Shown here: in pieces, positions 35,496 through 44,042 of the stretch | Numbering within the stretch: the stretch's first letter is position 1 | Layout of the letters: every line of letters begins with the position of its first letter | Translations under genes and position numbers: made by a program | The notes under the pieces: model-generated | The model's input: the letters and a program-made list of their open reading frames with translations, nothing else | What the model was told of the DNA's origin: nothing | Database searches by the model: none | Origin: an uncultured Clostridia bacterium | GTDB taxonomy: Bacteria > Bacillota > Clostridia > Christensenellales > Aristaeellaceae | Assembly: GCA_934662505.1 (NCBI GenBank) | Contig: CAKUKE010000002.1 | Span: forward strand, 171,299-235,298 | Length of the DNA: 64,000 nt | Direction of reading: 5' to 3'

Positions 35496-36260
35496 ATGCG
35501 GGAACTGTGTGAAAAAATGGACGCTGTCTGTCTGGCCGCGCAGATCATCCTTGAAAGCGGCGGGGAAACCTACCGTTCCGAGGAAACCGCTGAGAAAATG
35601 TGTCAGGGGTTCGGCATTGAGAAAATGGATGTGCTGGCCATGCCCACCGGTGTGACCATGACGGTTCAGTCCGAGGACGGCGAATCCATGACCCGCATCG
35701 TGCGCGTGCGCCAGCGGGCGATTAATCTGGCGCGTATCGACGCGTGCAACTGCGTTTCCCGTAAGGTGGCCGCCGGAAAAATGAACGCGGAGGAAGCGTA
35801 CAGGACGCTGGAAGCCATTCGTACGTCACCGCCCTTCCCTCAGAGCATGATGATCGTCGCCTGCGCGCTGTCTTCCGGTTTTTTCGCCGTTATGCTGGGC
35901 GGTATGTGGATCGATTTTGCCGTGGCCTGCGTGTGCGGTCTTGTGACGCAGGCGCTTTTGCCATGTTTGCATAAGCGGAGGGTGCCGACTGTTCTGACCG
36001 GTATGATATCCGGCTTCTTTACGGCGCTGATCGCCCTCCTTTCCCGCGCCTACTTTCCGCAGATCAATATTGAAGCGGTCATTTCTGGCGCCATCATGCC
36101 CGTTCTGCCCGGCATGGCGATGACAAGCGCCATCCGCGACACCATCCGGGGCGATCTGGTGTCGGGCGGCGCACGGTCGGTGGAGGCGGTTCTGAGCGCC
36201 GTGCTCATTGCTGCGGGCGTGGGCATTATGATGTCGCTGTGGGGAGGCGTTTTCGGATGA
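35496..36260 (+). CDS. Threonine/serine exporter, large subunit (ThrE N-terminal half)
   Basis: The 254-residue protein matches the DUF1212/ThrE N-terminal half. A cytosolic domain (ILESGGETYRSEETAEKMCQGFG, VMAMPTGV-like LAMPTGVTMT) is followed by about five membrane segments. With the next protein it forms a split ThrE-type amino acid exporter. ATG 35496 has GGAGG seven bases upstream. The stop overlaps the next start (ATGA). Confidence 0.87.
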   Translation: MRELCEKMDAVCLAAQIILESGGETYRSEETAEKMCQGFGIEKMDVLAMPTGVTMTVQSEDGESMTRIVRVRQRAINLARIDACNCVSRKVAAGKMNAEEAYRTLEAIRTSPPFPQSMMIVACALSSGFFAVMLGGMWIDFAVACVCGLVTQALLPCLHKRRVPTVLTGMISGFFTALIALLSRAYFPQINIEAVISGAIMPVLPGMAMTSAIRDTIRGDLVSGGARSVEAVLSAVLIAAGVGIMMSLWGGVFG

Positions 36261-36676
36261 GCGTAAGCATGCAGCTGGTCGCCGGCTTTGCTGCGACGGT
36301 GTTTTTTGGCTTTCTGCTCAACCAGCCCATAAAAACCATGGTTTTCAGCGGGCTGATCGCCACTTTGGGGTACGGGCTGTATCTGGCGCTCGGGCAGACG
36401 ACCGTCGCATATTTTATCGCCACCCTGCTCATTGCCGTTCTATGTGAGATCGTTGCCCGCATTTTAAAAAAAACGGCCACCCTTTTTCTGACCAGCGCGC
36501 TGATTCCCATCGTGCCCGGTATCGGGCTGTACCGCACCATGCGCTATCTGGTGGAGGATCAGTACGATCAGGCGGTGAAGGTGGGATCTCAGACGCTGTT
36601 TGCCATCTGCGCCATCGCGCTGGCGGTGACCGTGGCTGCCATTTTCTTTGCCAACATTCGTAAAAAAAGCAGGTGA
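36257..36676 (+). CDS. Threonine/serine exporter, small subunit (ThrE C-terminal half)
   Basis: The 139-residue, four-segment membrane protein matches the ThrE_2 (DUF3815) half, with the conserved SALIPIVPGIGLYRTMRYL. It is translationally coupled to the preceding subunit through ATGA at 36257. Together they probably export threonine, serine or related metabolites. Confidence 0.87.
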   Translation: MSVSMQLVAGFAATVFFGFLLNQPIKTMVFSGLIATLGYGLYLALGQTTVAYFIATLLIAVLCEIVARILKKTATLFLTSALIPIVPGIGLYRTMRYLVEDQYDQAVKVGSQTLFAICAIALAVTVAAIFFANIRKKSR

Positions 36677-36682
36677 AGCGCA

Positions 36683-37402
36683 GTGCCGGACGGAGTGAAT
36701 GTATGCGTCATGGGCGCGGAGGCGTCCGTCTGGCTTCCGGCGCTTTTTAATATGCCTTTTGTGGGCGCTGCGGAGCATGCCCGGAGCATTGAGAACCTGT
36801 GTGCGCTGGTGCGTTCACAGCGTTTTGACGCAGTTGTTCTTTCCTGCGAAGCCGACCGTGCCGGTCGGGCGCTGGAGGCGCTTTCTTCTCTCAGGCTGCT
36901 GACGCCGCCCCGCGTGCTGGCGTGTACTGAGACCGGCTGCTGCGACGGACGTCTGCCGGGGGCGGCGCGGGACGAAGGAACGTTTAAGGAGGCGCTTCGC
37001 GCCGCTTACAGCACGCTGTACGGTGTGCTTGGCAGGCCGGACGCGGCGGTCAGACGGGCGGCAGCGGAGGTGCTGCTGCGCGACATGGGCGTGGCGTCTT
37101 CCCTTTCCGGCTTTTCCTTGCTGGCGGAAGGCGCGGCGGCGCTGTCCTTTTTCAGTCGGAACGACGTGTCCATGAAGGGCTGGCTGTACCCGTCCCTCGC
37201 CCGGGAACAGGGGTGCTCCGCAGCGGCTGTGGAGCGGAACATCCGCACCGCCATCGAGCGTACGTGGCTGGCTGGTTCCCTGACGGCGATCCAGCGCCTG
37301 TTCGGCTATACCGTAGACGCAGAGCGGGGCAAACCGACCAACGCCGAGTGTCTGTACCGTCTGGCGGCCTGCGTTCAGTCCGCCCGAAGGGTCAATACGT
37401 AA
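36683..37402 (+). CDS. Spo0A-type regulator with degenerate receiver
   Basis: The 239-residue protein ends in a Spo0A DNA-binding domain (about residues 125-235): LLRDMGV, then WLYPSLAREQ, AAAVERNIRTAIERTW and LFGYTVDAERGKPTNAE closely track Spo0A's effector domain, including the recognition-helix V-E-R-x-I-R pattern. The N-terminus has receiver-like strands but neither the acidic pair (CVMGAE where Spo0A has CVADDN) nor the phospho-Asp (VVLSCEAD). It would bind 0A-box-like DNA without phosphorylation. Start is GTG with AGGTG upstream; it follows the exporter by six bases. Confidence 0.85.
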   Translation: MPDGVNVCVMGAEASVWLPALFNMPFVGAAEHARSIENLCALVRSQRFDAVVLSCEADRAGRALEALSSLRLLTPPRVLACTETGCCDGRLPGAARDEGTFKEALRAAYSTLYGVLGRPDAAVRRAAAEVLLRDMGVASSLSGFSLLAEGAAALSFFSRNDVSMKGWLYPSLAREQGCSAAAVERNIRTAIERTWLAGSLTAIQRLFGYTVDAERGKPTNAECLYRLAACVQSARRVNT

Positions 37403-38322
37403 TACCCTTTTCCATCTGCTGTCTGCTGACGGCTGTAGCCCTGCAGCGTCTGCGGGGAATGTACTTGTGTTTCATCAATCAGAAAGGCGACGGCGTCCAC
37501 TGCGTCGCCGGCTGTATGCCGTCCGAGAAGGCAAGTGTCAATGCCCTGTTTTCCATCGGCCGCTACGCGGACGAAACGCCATGAGAAGGCTGAAGCGGAC
37601 GGCTCCGGCGCGCCGTGCTCGAAATATGGACGGTATGCCGCCAGACGTTTTGACCAGGATAGGGCGGGCAGCACGGGAAAAACGGCCGCGCCGTCCGGTT
37701 TCCTCCGGGTGTATTCATACCACGCTGGATCCATAAGCGCTGCCGCGTCTGCCTGAACTTCTTCAGACGTGTTGTGAGCGCCTTCGTTTTTCGTAAGAAC
37801 CGGTTCTGCCGCAGAGACGGTCTCGCGCGCCGTTTCCAGTTCCGCCGCATGAGGCGGCGGTTCCTCCGGCTGCGTTTTGTTTTCCGCGGCGTCCGCCGGA
37901 ACAGGGTCTGCCTGAATAGCCGGCGCGTTTTTTTTCGCCGGAGTATGTGCCCCCTGCTTTTCCGCCGCCGGGCGGGCTGCATCAGAGGCACCCTGGCGCT
38001 CTGCCTTTTTCCGTATGCGCCAGAGCGCTTCCCGATCGGACGGCGAAAGAGGACGTTCCCACAGCAGGGGACGGAAATCGCCGCCGCCCAGTAAAACCAT
38101 GTTGCCATCCGCCCATGCCGGATCGGCGCTGAAGGGCAGGGCTCCCCCGCGTCCTTTCAGACGGCACAGCACACGCGCCTGACCGTTCAGACACAGGCAG
38201 AGAATAAAATCCTTCTGAGGGTCGAGCCCTTCCAGCCGCGCCTCCCCTGCGGCGCGCCGAAAACAGAGAATGCCCTGTACATCCTCCGAAGCACCGCATA
38301 AAAAATGATACCCTTCCCGCAT
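37375..38322 (-). CDS. Unknown protein with conserved ends and a low-complexity linker
   Basis: The 315-residue protein has a compact N-terminal domain (about residues 1-85, starting MREGYHFLCG), an Ala/Glu/Pro-rich linker (about 105-190) and a C-terminal domain (about 195-315, DPAWYEYTRRKPDG to YYVLTLRAD). I cannot assign a function; the layout resembles uncharacterised proteins of spore-forming Clostridia. ATG 38322 has GGGGGA upstream. A sigma-E-like promoter precedes it. The 3' end overlaps the convergent Spo0A-like gene by 28 bases. Confidence 0.7.
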   Translation of the reverse strand: MREGYHFLCGASEDVQGILCFRRAAGEARLEGLDPQKDFILCLCLNGQARVLCRLKGRGGALPFSADPAWADGNMVLLGGGDFRPLLWERPLSPSDREALWRIRKKAERQGASDAARPAAEKQGAHTPAKKNAPAIQADPVPADAAENKTQPEEPPPHAAELETARETVSAAEPVLTKNEGAHNTSEEVQADAAALMDPAWYEYTRRKPDGAAVFPVLPALSWSKRLAAYRPYFEHGAPEPSASAFSWRFVRVAADGKQGIDTCLLGRHTAGDAVDAVAFLIDETQVHSPQTLQGYSRQQTADGKGYYVLTLRAD

Positions 38323-38348
38323 GTTTCTTTTCCCCCTGTTCACATGGG

Positions 38349-38378
38349 GATTTATGCCGGAAAAAGCAAGGATATGCT
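38349..38378 (-). promoter_or_regulatory. Sigma-E-like promoter of the unknown gene
   Basis: On the minus strand AGCATATC-N14-CATAAATC resembles the mother-cell sigma-E consensus (GTCATATT-N14/15-CATACAAT). TCCCC just after the -10 can pair with the GGGGGA Shine-Dalgarno. Confidence 0.4.
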
Positions 38379-38406
38379 TGCACGAAACGTTTCTTTCGGA
38401 TATAAT
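38378..38406 (+). promoter_or_regulatory. Promoter of the surE operon
   Basis: TTGCAC-N17-TATAAT, about 30 bases before surE. Its -35 abuts the divergent sigma-E-like element. Confidence 0.75.
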
Positions 38407-38435
38407 GATAATTCAATGATGGAAAGGAGTTCTCC

Positions 38436-39215
38436 ATGCGATTACTGATCACCAATGACGACGGGATCGAGGCGAAGGGGATTCTTGCGCTTGCACGGGC
38501 GGCGGCGACCCGGGGACACCATGCGGTCGTCTGCGCGCCGGCTGCGCAGTGCAGCGCCAACAGTCAGCACATTACGCTGGATCGCCCGCTGATGCTGTAT
38601 GCAAGGGACATTCCGGGGACGGAGGCCTACGCGGTGGACGGTACCCCCTCCGACTGCGTGCGGATCGCCGCCGCCGTGTCAAAGGAGCCGTTTGACGTAT
38701 GTATCTCCGGCATCAACCGGGGCGAAAACGTGGGAGCCGGCATTTATTACAGCGGCACGGTATCCGCAGCGCGGGAGGCTGCCATGACCTATGTGCCCGC
38801 GATCGCCGTTTCGCTTGCGTACGGCGGTTCGGAGCGCGCGCTGGACGCGCTTGCGGTGATGGCCGTTGAGCTGGCTGAGCAGTGCAGGAGCATTTCCTTC
38901 CCGCGCATGGGCGTTTTGAATGTCAATGCGCCCGCATGCGAGCCGGAGACATGGCGTGAGCGGGTGTTCTGCCCCATCAGCGGCGCGTTTTTTCTGGATC
39001 GCTATGCGGAGCGGGTCAGCCCGCTGGGACAGCGGTATTTCTGGCTGGGGCAGGAAGGCGATTCGGAGGGCACGCTGTGCATGGAGCCGCATCTGCCCGG
39101 GACGGACGCCGATCTGCTGGCCAAAGGGCATGTGACCATGACCATGATCGGGTCGCTTTCCGACCTGAACGATTCCTTTGCGGCGGAGTTTGCAAAGCGA
39201 GAGGGGCGCGCATGA
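38436..39215 (+). CDS. surE: 5'/3'-nucleotidase SurE
   Basis: SurE dephosphorylates nucleoside monophosphates and short polyphosphates. The 259-residue protein has the metal-binding start MRLLITNDDG, the conserved PAAQCSANSQHIT serine/asparagine region, DGTPSDCV and SGINRGENVG. The length is normal. It is the first gene of a co-directional run extending to 45019. Confidence 0.95.
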   Translation: MRLLITNDDGIEAKGILALARAAATRGHHAVVCAPAAQCSANSQHITLDRPLMLYARDIPGTEAYAVDGTPSDCVRIAAAVSKEPFDVCISGINRGENVGAGIYYSGTVSAAREAAMTYVPAIAVSLAYGGSERALDALAVMAVELAEQCRSISFPRMGVLNVNAPACEPETWRERVFCPISGAFFLDRYAERVSPLGQRYFWLGQEGDSEGTLCMEPHLPGTDADLLAKGHVTMTMIGSLSDLNDSFAAEFAKREGRA

Positions 39216-39216
39216 T

Positions 39217-40083
39217 ATGCAGGACACGCAGGATATGATCGACCGGCTCAATCTGAGCGGGCGTAAACTGAGCAAGGGACATCGGCGCATTGCGGAATAC
39301 ATCGTGCAGCACTACGACAAGGCGGTGTTCATGACGGCCGTCACCCTTGGCGAAACAGTGGGGGTCAGCGAGAGCACGGTGGTTCGTTTTGCGGTGGCGC
39401 TGGGCTACGACGGTTATCCCCAGCTGCAGCAGGCGCTGCAGGAACTGGTGCGTCACCGCCTGACTGCTGAACAGCGCTTTGAAATGACCAGCGACATCGC
39501 GCAGGAAAGCGTCCTTTCCACCGTGCTGAAGACGGATATGCAGAACATCCGCAATACGGTGGAGCAAATGGACACGGCGGCGTTCAACGATGTGGTGGCG
39601 CGGTTGCTGGGCGCCAAAACCATTTACATTGTGGGGCTGCGTTCCGCGGCGCCGCTGGCGCAGTTCTTTGGCTACTATCTGCATTACGTGTTTGACGACG
39701 TGCGGGTGGTCGCAAACGAACTGTGCGACGTGTTTGAAAGCATATCCCGCATCGGTGCGCAGGATGTGCTGGTGGGAATCAGCTTTCCCCGCTATTCCAC
39801 CCGTACGCTGGAGGCCATGCGGTTTGCCCGGCAATGCGGCGCGCAGGTGGTGGGCATTACCGACGGGGCGATGAGCCCGCTGCACACCGTGGCCGACGCC
39901 ACGTTGTCCGCACGGACGGATATGGCCTCCTTTGTGGACTCGCTTGCCGCGCCCCTGTCGCTTATCAATGCGCTGACCGTTGCGCTGGCGCTGCAGAGAA
40001 AGGACGAAATGAACCGGCATTTCAAGCGTCTGGAAGAAATTTGGGATGCCTACAGCGTATATGTCAATAAAGAAAACCAATAA
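39217..40083 (+). CDS. RpiR family transcriptional regulator
   Basis: The 288-residue protein has the RpiR N-terminal HTH (LSKGHRRIAEYIVQHYDKAVFMT, then LGETVGVSESTVVRFAVALGYDGYPQLQQAL) and a C-terminal SIS sugar-isomerase domain (IYIVGLRSAAPLA, GISFPRYS). Such proteins sense phosphosugars and control sugar genes. The target is unclear here: neighbours are not sugar genes, but amino-sugar genes lie 10-20 kb away. The ATG at 39217 is one base after the surE stop. Confidence 0.92.
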   Translation: MQDTQDMIDRLNLSGRKLSKGHRRIAEYIVQHYDKAVFMTAVTLGETVGVSESTVVRFAVALGYDGYPQLQQALQELVRHRLTAEQRFEMTSDIAQESVLSTVLKTDMQNIRNTVEQMDTAAFNDVVARLLGAKTIYIVGLRSAAPLAQFFGYYLHYVFDDVRVVANELCDVFESISRIGAQDVLVGISFPRYSTRTLEAMRFARQCGAQVVGITDGAMSPLHTVADATLSARTDMASFVDSLAAPLSLINALTVALALQRKDEMNRHFKRLEEIWDAYSVYVNKENQ

Positions 40084-41338
40084 AGTGATCGTTGTGGGCG
40101 GCGGCGCTGCGGGCATGATGAGCGCCATATGGGCCGGTCAGGCGGGGGCGCAGGTCACCCTGCTGGAGAAAAACGAAAAACTGGGGAAAAAGATCTACAT
40201 TACCGGCAAAGGCCGCTGCAATATGACCAACGACTGCGATGGGGACGCCTTCATGCGGTGCGTGCCGCGCAACCCCCGTTTTCTGTTTGCGGCGCTCCGA
40301 ACGCTGCCGCCGCAGGAATTGATGGCGTTTATGGAGGCGAACGGCTGCCCCGTCAAGGTGGAGCGGGGGCGGCGGGTCTTTCCCGTCAGCGACAAGGCCA
40401 GCGACGTGACAAGGACGCTGGAGAAGGCGATGCGCCGTCTGAATGTGGATATCCGCTTCAATGCCGCGGTATCGTCCGTTCTGACGGAGCGCACGGATGC
40501 GGGAGAACGGGTGCGCGGCGTTGCGCTGGCTGACGGTACGCAGATGCTGTGCGACCGGGTCGTGGTGGCTACCGGCGGACTGTCTTACCCGTCCACCGGC
40601 TCTACCGGCGACGGGTATCGTTTTGCGGCGGAAGCCGGTCTGTCCGTTACGGATACCGTTCCCAGTCTGACGGGCTTTCAGACTGCCGAAAGCTGGCCGG
40701 CGCAGCTGCAGGGGCTCAGCCTGAAAAATGTGGCGCTCCATGCGGCGCTGAATGGAAAAAGCATTTTCCGGCAGACGGGCGAAATGCTGTTCACACATTA
40801 CGGCGTATCCGGCCCCCTGGTGATCGAACTGAGCAGTCTGGTATGCGACCGTCCGCTTTCCGGCGTATCCGCGTATCTGGATCTGAAGCCGGGGATGGAC
40901 GAAAAGCAGCTGGATGCACGGCTGGTTCGGGATTTTTCCGCAGCCGGAAAGAAACACGTGTCCAGCCTGCTGCCTCAGTACCTCCCCCAGCGTCTGGCGG
41001 CGCTTTTCCCTGAAATGGCAAAGGTGGACGGCGGAAAAACAGCCGCTCAGGTGTCTGCCGGCGAGCGGCGTGCACTTGTCGGACTGATGAAACGGCTTCC
41101 CCTCACCCTGACGGCGCTCCGCCCCTTTGCAGAAGCCATCGTGACCCGCGGCGGCGTTTCTGTAAAGGAAATCAACGCTTCCACGATGGAAGCAAAAAAG
41201 GTCACCGGCCTTTACTTCGCCGGCGAGGTGCTGGATGTGGACGCCTTTACGGGCGGCTATAACCTGCAAATTGCCTTCTCTACCGGCGCGCTTGCCGGCA
41301 AAAGCGCCGGAGAGGCAGATGAAACCAACGCTTTCTGA
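40061..41338 (+). CDS. BaiN/HI0933-type flavoprotein
   Basis: The 425-residue protein has an N-terminal FAD Rossmann motif (VIVVGGGAAGMMSA), the family-specific GKKIYITGKGRCNMTN, VVATGGLSYPSTGSTGDGY and the C-terminal FAGEVLDVDAFTGGYNLQIAFSTG. Members are NAD(P)/FAD-dependent oxidoreductases, including the BaiN family proposed to act on bile-acid intermediates; most have unknown substrates. The start is uncertain: 40061 gives the usual N-terminus, while 40046 has GGAAG nearby. It overlaps the RpiR gene slightly. Confidence 0.88.
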   Translation: MSIKKTNKVIVVGGGAAGMMSAIWAGQAGAQVTLLEKNEKLGKKIYITGKGRCNMTNDCDGDAFMRCVPRNPRFLFAALRTLPPQELMAFMEANGCPVKVERGRRVFPVSDKASDVTRTLEKAMRRLNVDIRFNAAVSSVLTERTDAGERVRGVALADGTQMLCDRVVVATGGLSYPSTGSTGDGYRFAAEAGLSVTDTVPSLTGFQTAESWPAQLQGLSLKNVALHAALNGKSIFRQTGEMLFTHYGVSGPLVIELSSLVCDRPLSGVSAYLDLKPGMDEKQLDARLVRDFSAAGKKHVSSLLPQYLPQRLAALFPEMAKVDGGKTAAQVSAGERRALVGLMKRLPLTLTALRPFAEAIVTRGGVSVKEINASTMEAKKVTGLYFAGEVLDVDAFTGGYNLQIAFSTGALAGKSAGEADETNAF

Positions 41339-41354
41339 AAGGTCTTGCATCAGC

Positions 41355-42293
41355 ATGCAGTACATTGTTCTGGATCTGGAATGGAACCAGCCGACCTCCT
41401 ACAACAGCACGGCCTACAAAAGCGTAGGCGAAAAGCTGCTGTTTGAGCTGATTCAAATCGGCGCCGTCAAAATGAACGAACGGCTTGAGATCGTAGACAG
41501 CTTTTCCCAGATGATCCGACCGGTTCATTATGCAAAGCTGCACCCGCGCATCAAGCGCATCACCCATATTACTCAGGAGGAACTGGATGAAGCCCCGGAG
41601 TTTGTGGAAGCGCTGGAGCGGTTCGCCGCTTTTTGCGGCGAGGATTATGCGCTGCTGACGTGGGGATGCGACGACGTGTCCGTTCTGGATCAGAACATGC
41701 GCTTTTTCAAGTGCGATGTGAAGCTGGGGCAGATGTACGACATGCAGCAGCTCTTCGGCGCGCTGATCGGCAACACCAAGGAGCGCAAGGGGCTGAAGGC
41801 GGCCATGGAGCAGATGAAAATTGATCCAAACGAAGAAATGCCCTTTCATAATGCACTGAACGACGCATACTATACGGCGTTAGTGTTTGCAAAAATGGCC
41901 TGCCCCGAAAAGGTGCTTCAGTATCCGCTGGCACCCAAAAAACTGCGGCATGTGGAGCGGCGGAAGGAACAGCAGGCGGTGCTGCGCATGCGCGGAAGCG
42001 TCAAAACATCGCTGGCCGCCCCGGCCGCCATGCGTCCCCCCTGCCCGGTATGCGGACAGCACATGGCCGTGCCGGAAGGGTACGTCCGTATGAAGGACGA
42101 CGTGTATACCGCGCTGGCTGACTGCCCGCAGCATGGTCTGGTCATGGTATCCTGCCAGTTCGGCAAGGATGAAAACGGAAAGAAGATCATGACCCGTACC
42201 GCCAGTGTGGCGGAGGAACAGAACAAGGCGTATGTGGCGACCAAGCATCTGCAATGGAAGAATAAACTGGCGGCTCAGCAGGGCGAAGCCTGA
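41355..42293 (+). CDS. DnaQ-like 3'-5' exonuclease
   Basis: The 312-residue protein has the DEDDh-type exonuclease fold: Exo I YIVLDLEWNQ, Exo II region TWGCDDVSVLDQN and Exo III FHNALNDAYYTA. A C-terminal extension of about 100 residues carries a C-x2-C pair (PPCPVCGQHM) and a later Cys-His (DCPQHG), possibly a zinc site. It may trim RNA or DNA (KapD/ERI-1-like). The ATG at 41355 starts the conserved strand; an upstream ATG at 41319 overlaps the flavoprotein gene. Confidence 0.85.
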   Translation: MQYIVLDLEWNQPTSYNSTAYKSVGEKLLFELIQIGAVKMNERLEIVDSFSQMIRPVHYAKLHPRIKRITHITQEELDEAPEFVEALERFAAFCGEDYALLTWGCDDVSVLDQNMRFFKCDVKLGQMYDMQQLFGALIGNTKERKGLKAAMEQMKIDPNEEMPFHNALNDAYYTALVFAKMACPEKVLQYPLAPKKLRHVERRKEQQAVLRMRGSVKTSLAAPAAMRPPCPVCGQHMAVPEGYVRMKDDVYTALADCPQHGLVMVSCQFGKDENGKKIMTRTASVAEEQNKAYVATKHLQWKNKLAAQQGEA

Positions 42294-42326
42294 CGCTGCG
42301 GCCGGCCGCAAGGAGGGACGTTATCC

Positions 42327-43982
42327 TTGATCATCCGCATGAACGGGAAGGAAATGCGCAGCGACGGTCCTGTGACCGTTCTGCAGGCGCTCAGCGTGCT
42401 CGCGCCCGAGATGAAGCCCCGGGCGCTTGGGTGCTTTTGCGGCGGCAGAAGTCTGGAACTGAACCATGTTCTTCAGGGCGACTGCGATTTGTTCCCCATC
42501 ACCTTTCAGAACGAGGAAGGGCGGCGCATTTATGAGCGGTCGCTGCGTTTTGTCATGCTGATGGCCATGAAGAAGGTTTTTCCGGACAGTCAGGTTCGTA
42601 TTGAGCATTCTATTGGCTATGGGGTCTATCTGCGTCTGATGGATCGCTCACTGACGGAGGAAGACGTGGCGCGTGTGGAAAATGAAATGCGCGCTATTGT
42701 GAAGGCCGATCTGCCGTTTGAACGGCAGCGCTGGACGCGGGAAAAAGCCATCGATTATTTCGCTGCGCAGGGCCAGCAGGACAAAACCCGCCTGCTGGCC
42801 TACCGTCCCTACGACTTTTTCAACGTTTATCTCTGCGGCGGGATGGCGGAGTATTTTTATGGCGCCATGCTGCCCTCCACCGGGTATGTGCCCGTATTTG
42901 CCATGCGGCTGAAGGAGCCCGGCGCGGTGATGCAGATGCCCTCGCCCAAAGACCCGGATCATCCCGCCCCTTATGTGGACCGGCCCAAGCACCTGAGCGT
43001 GTTCGCACAGTCCAACCGCTGGTGCGCCATTCTGGGGTGCACCAATGCGGCTGATCTGGACGATCTGATCGTACGCAACAAACTGCGGGAATTCATTCGG
43101 GTGAACGAAGCGCTGCACGACATGTCCATCGGTGAGATCGCCGCCGGCATTGCCCGGCGTCAGGCAAAGGCCGTGTTCATTGCCGGCCCCTCATCCAGCG
43201 GAAAGACCACCTTTGCCAACCGGCTGTGCATTCATCTGCGGGTGCTGGGTCTGCGGCCGGTGCTGGTTTCGCTGGATGATTTCTACCGCGACCGGGACGC
43301 ACTGCCCCTGGAAGCGGACGGCAAGCCGGATTTGGAGGCGCTGGAAGCGCTGGACGTGCCCTATTTAAAGGATTGTCTTCGCACGCTGCTGCGGGGCGGA
43401 GAGTGCATGATGCCGCGGTTTGATTTTTCCGTCAGCAAACGAAGCCCCGATATGTATCCCCTGCGTCTGGAAGCGGATCAGCCCATCATTTTTGAGGGGA
43501 TACACGGGCTGAACCCGGCGCTTCATCAGGACTTTGATCAAGGCCTGATCGCCAATGTGTATCTGAGCGAACTGACGTGCCTGAATCTGGACAATCATAA
43601 TCGGATCCGTACGACGGACGTGCGCCTGCTGCGCCGCATCGTGCGGGATCGCCTGTTCCGCAATACGCCGCCGGACGAAACCCTGAGCATGTGGAACAGC
43701 GTGCGGCGGGGCGAGGAAAAATGGATCTTCCCCTATCAGGAACAGGCTGATTTTCTGTTCAATTCTGCGCTCCACTACGAATTGCCGGTGCTGCGGCGGT
43801 ATGCATATGACCTGCTGGAAAAAATTGACGAGGAGAATCCCAATTATCTGGCGTCCCGCCGTCTGATGAAAACGCTGCACTACATTCTGCCTGCGCCCGA
43901 GGATACCCTTCGGGAGATTCCGCCGCTGTCGATTCTGCGCGAATTCATCGGCGGATGCACTTTTTACGATAAATGCCCCTGA
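42327..43982 (+). CDS. Nucleoside kinase (uridine kinase-like) with N-terminal TGS and tRNA-synthetase-like domains
   Basis: The 551-residue protein has a TGS-like N-terminus (residues 1-60), a domain like the threonyl-tRNA synthetase second additional domain (HSIGYGVYL, about 90-200), and a PRK/uridine kinase domain (Walker A AGPSSSGKTTFA near 288, LVSLDDFYRDRD, IFEGIHGLNP). It probably phosphorylates uridine/cytidine or another nucleoside. Start is TTG at 42327, ten bases after GGAGGG; the ATG at 42339 is too far from it. No stop of the preceding gene interferes. Confidence 0.88.
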   Translation: MIIRMNGKEMRSDGPVTVLQALSVLAPEMKPRALGCFCGGRSLELNHVLQGDCDLFPITFQNEEGRRIYERSLRFVMLMAMKKVFPDSQVRIEHSIGYGVYLRLMDRSLTEEDVARVENEMRAIVKADLPFERQRWTREKAIDYFAAQGQQDKTRLLAYRPYDFFNVYLCGGMAEYFYGAMLPSTGYVPVFAMRLKEPGAVMQMPSPKDPDHPAPYVDRPKHLSVFAQSNRWCAILGCTNAADLDDLIVRNKLREFIRVNEALHDMSIGEIAAGIARRQAKAVFIAGPSSSGKTTFANRLCIHLRVLGLRPVLVSLDDFYRDRDALPLEADGKPDLEALEALDVPYLKDCLRTLLRGGECMMPRFDFSVSKRSPDMYPLRLEADQPIIFEGIHGLNPALHQDFDQGLIANVYLSELTCLNLDNHNRIRTTDVRLLRRIVRDRLFRNTPPDETLSMWNSVRRGEEKWIFPYQEQADFLFNSALHYELPVLRRYAYDLLEKIDEENPNYLASRRLMKTLHYILPAPEDTLREIPPLSILREFIGGCTFYDKCP

Positions 43983-43990
43983 ATTTCCCT

Positions 43991-44020
43991 TTGATATTGC
44001 ATCGCCTCCCTGCGCACAAT
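43991..44020 (+). promoter_or_regulatory. Sigma-E-like promoter of the YhcN-like gene
   Basis: TTGATATT-N14-CGCACAAT resembles the sigma-E consensus (six of eight and five of seven defined positions). The spacer contains the anti-Shine-Dalgarno ATCGCCTCC. Confidence 0.5.
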
Positions 44021-44037
44021 AGCCGCGAGGAGGCGAT
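44001..44037 (+). promoter_or_regulatory. Hairpin sequestering the YhcN-like gene's Shine-Dalgarno
   Basis: ATCGCCTCC (44001-44009) pairs perfectly with GGAGGCGAT (44029-44037). The 3' arm is the ribosome site of the gene starting at 44043. Transcripts starting near 44027 would lack the 5' arm. Confidence 0.6.
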
Positions 44038-44042
44038 TCACT

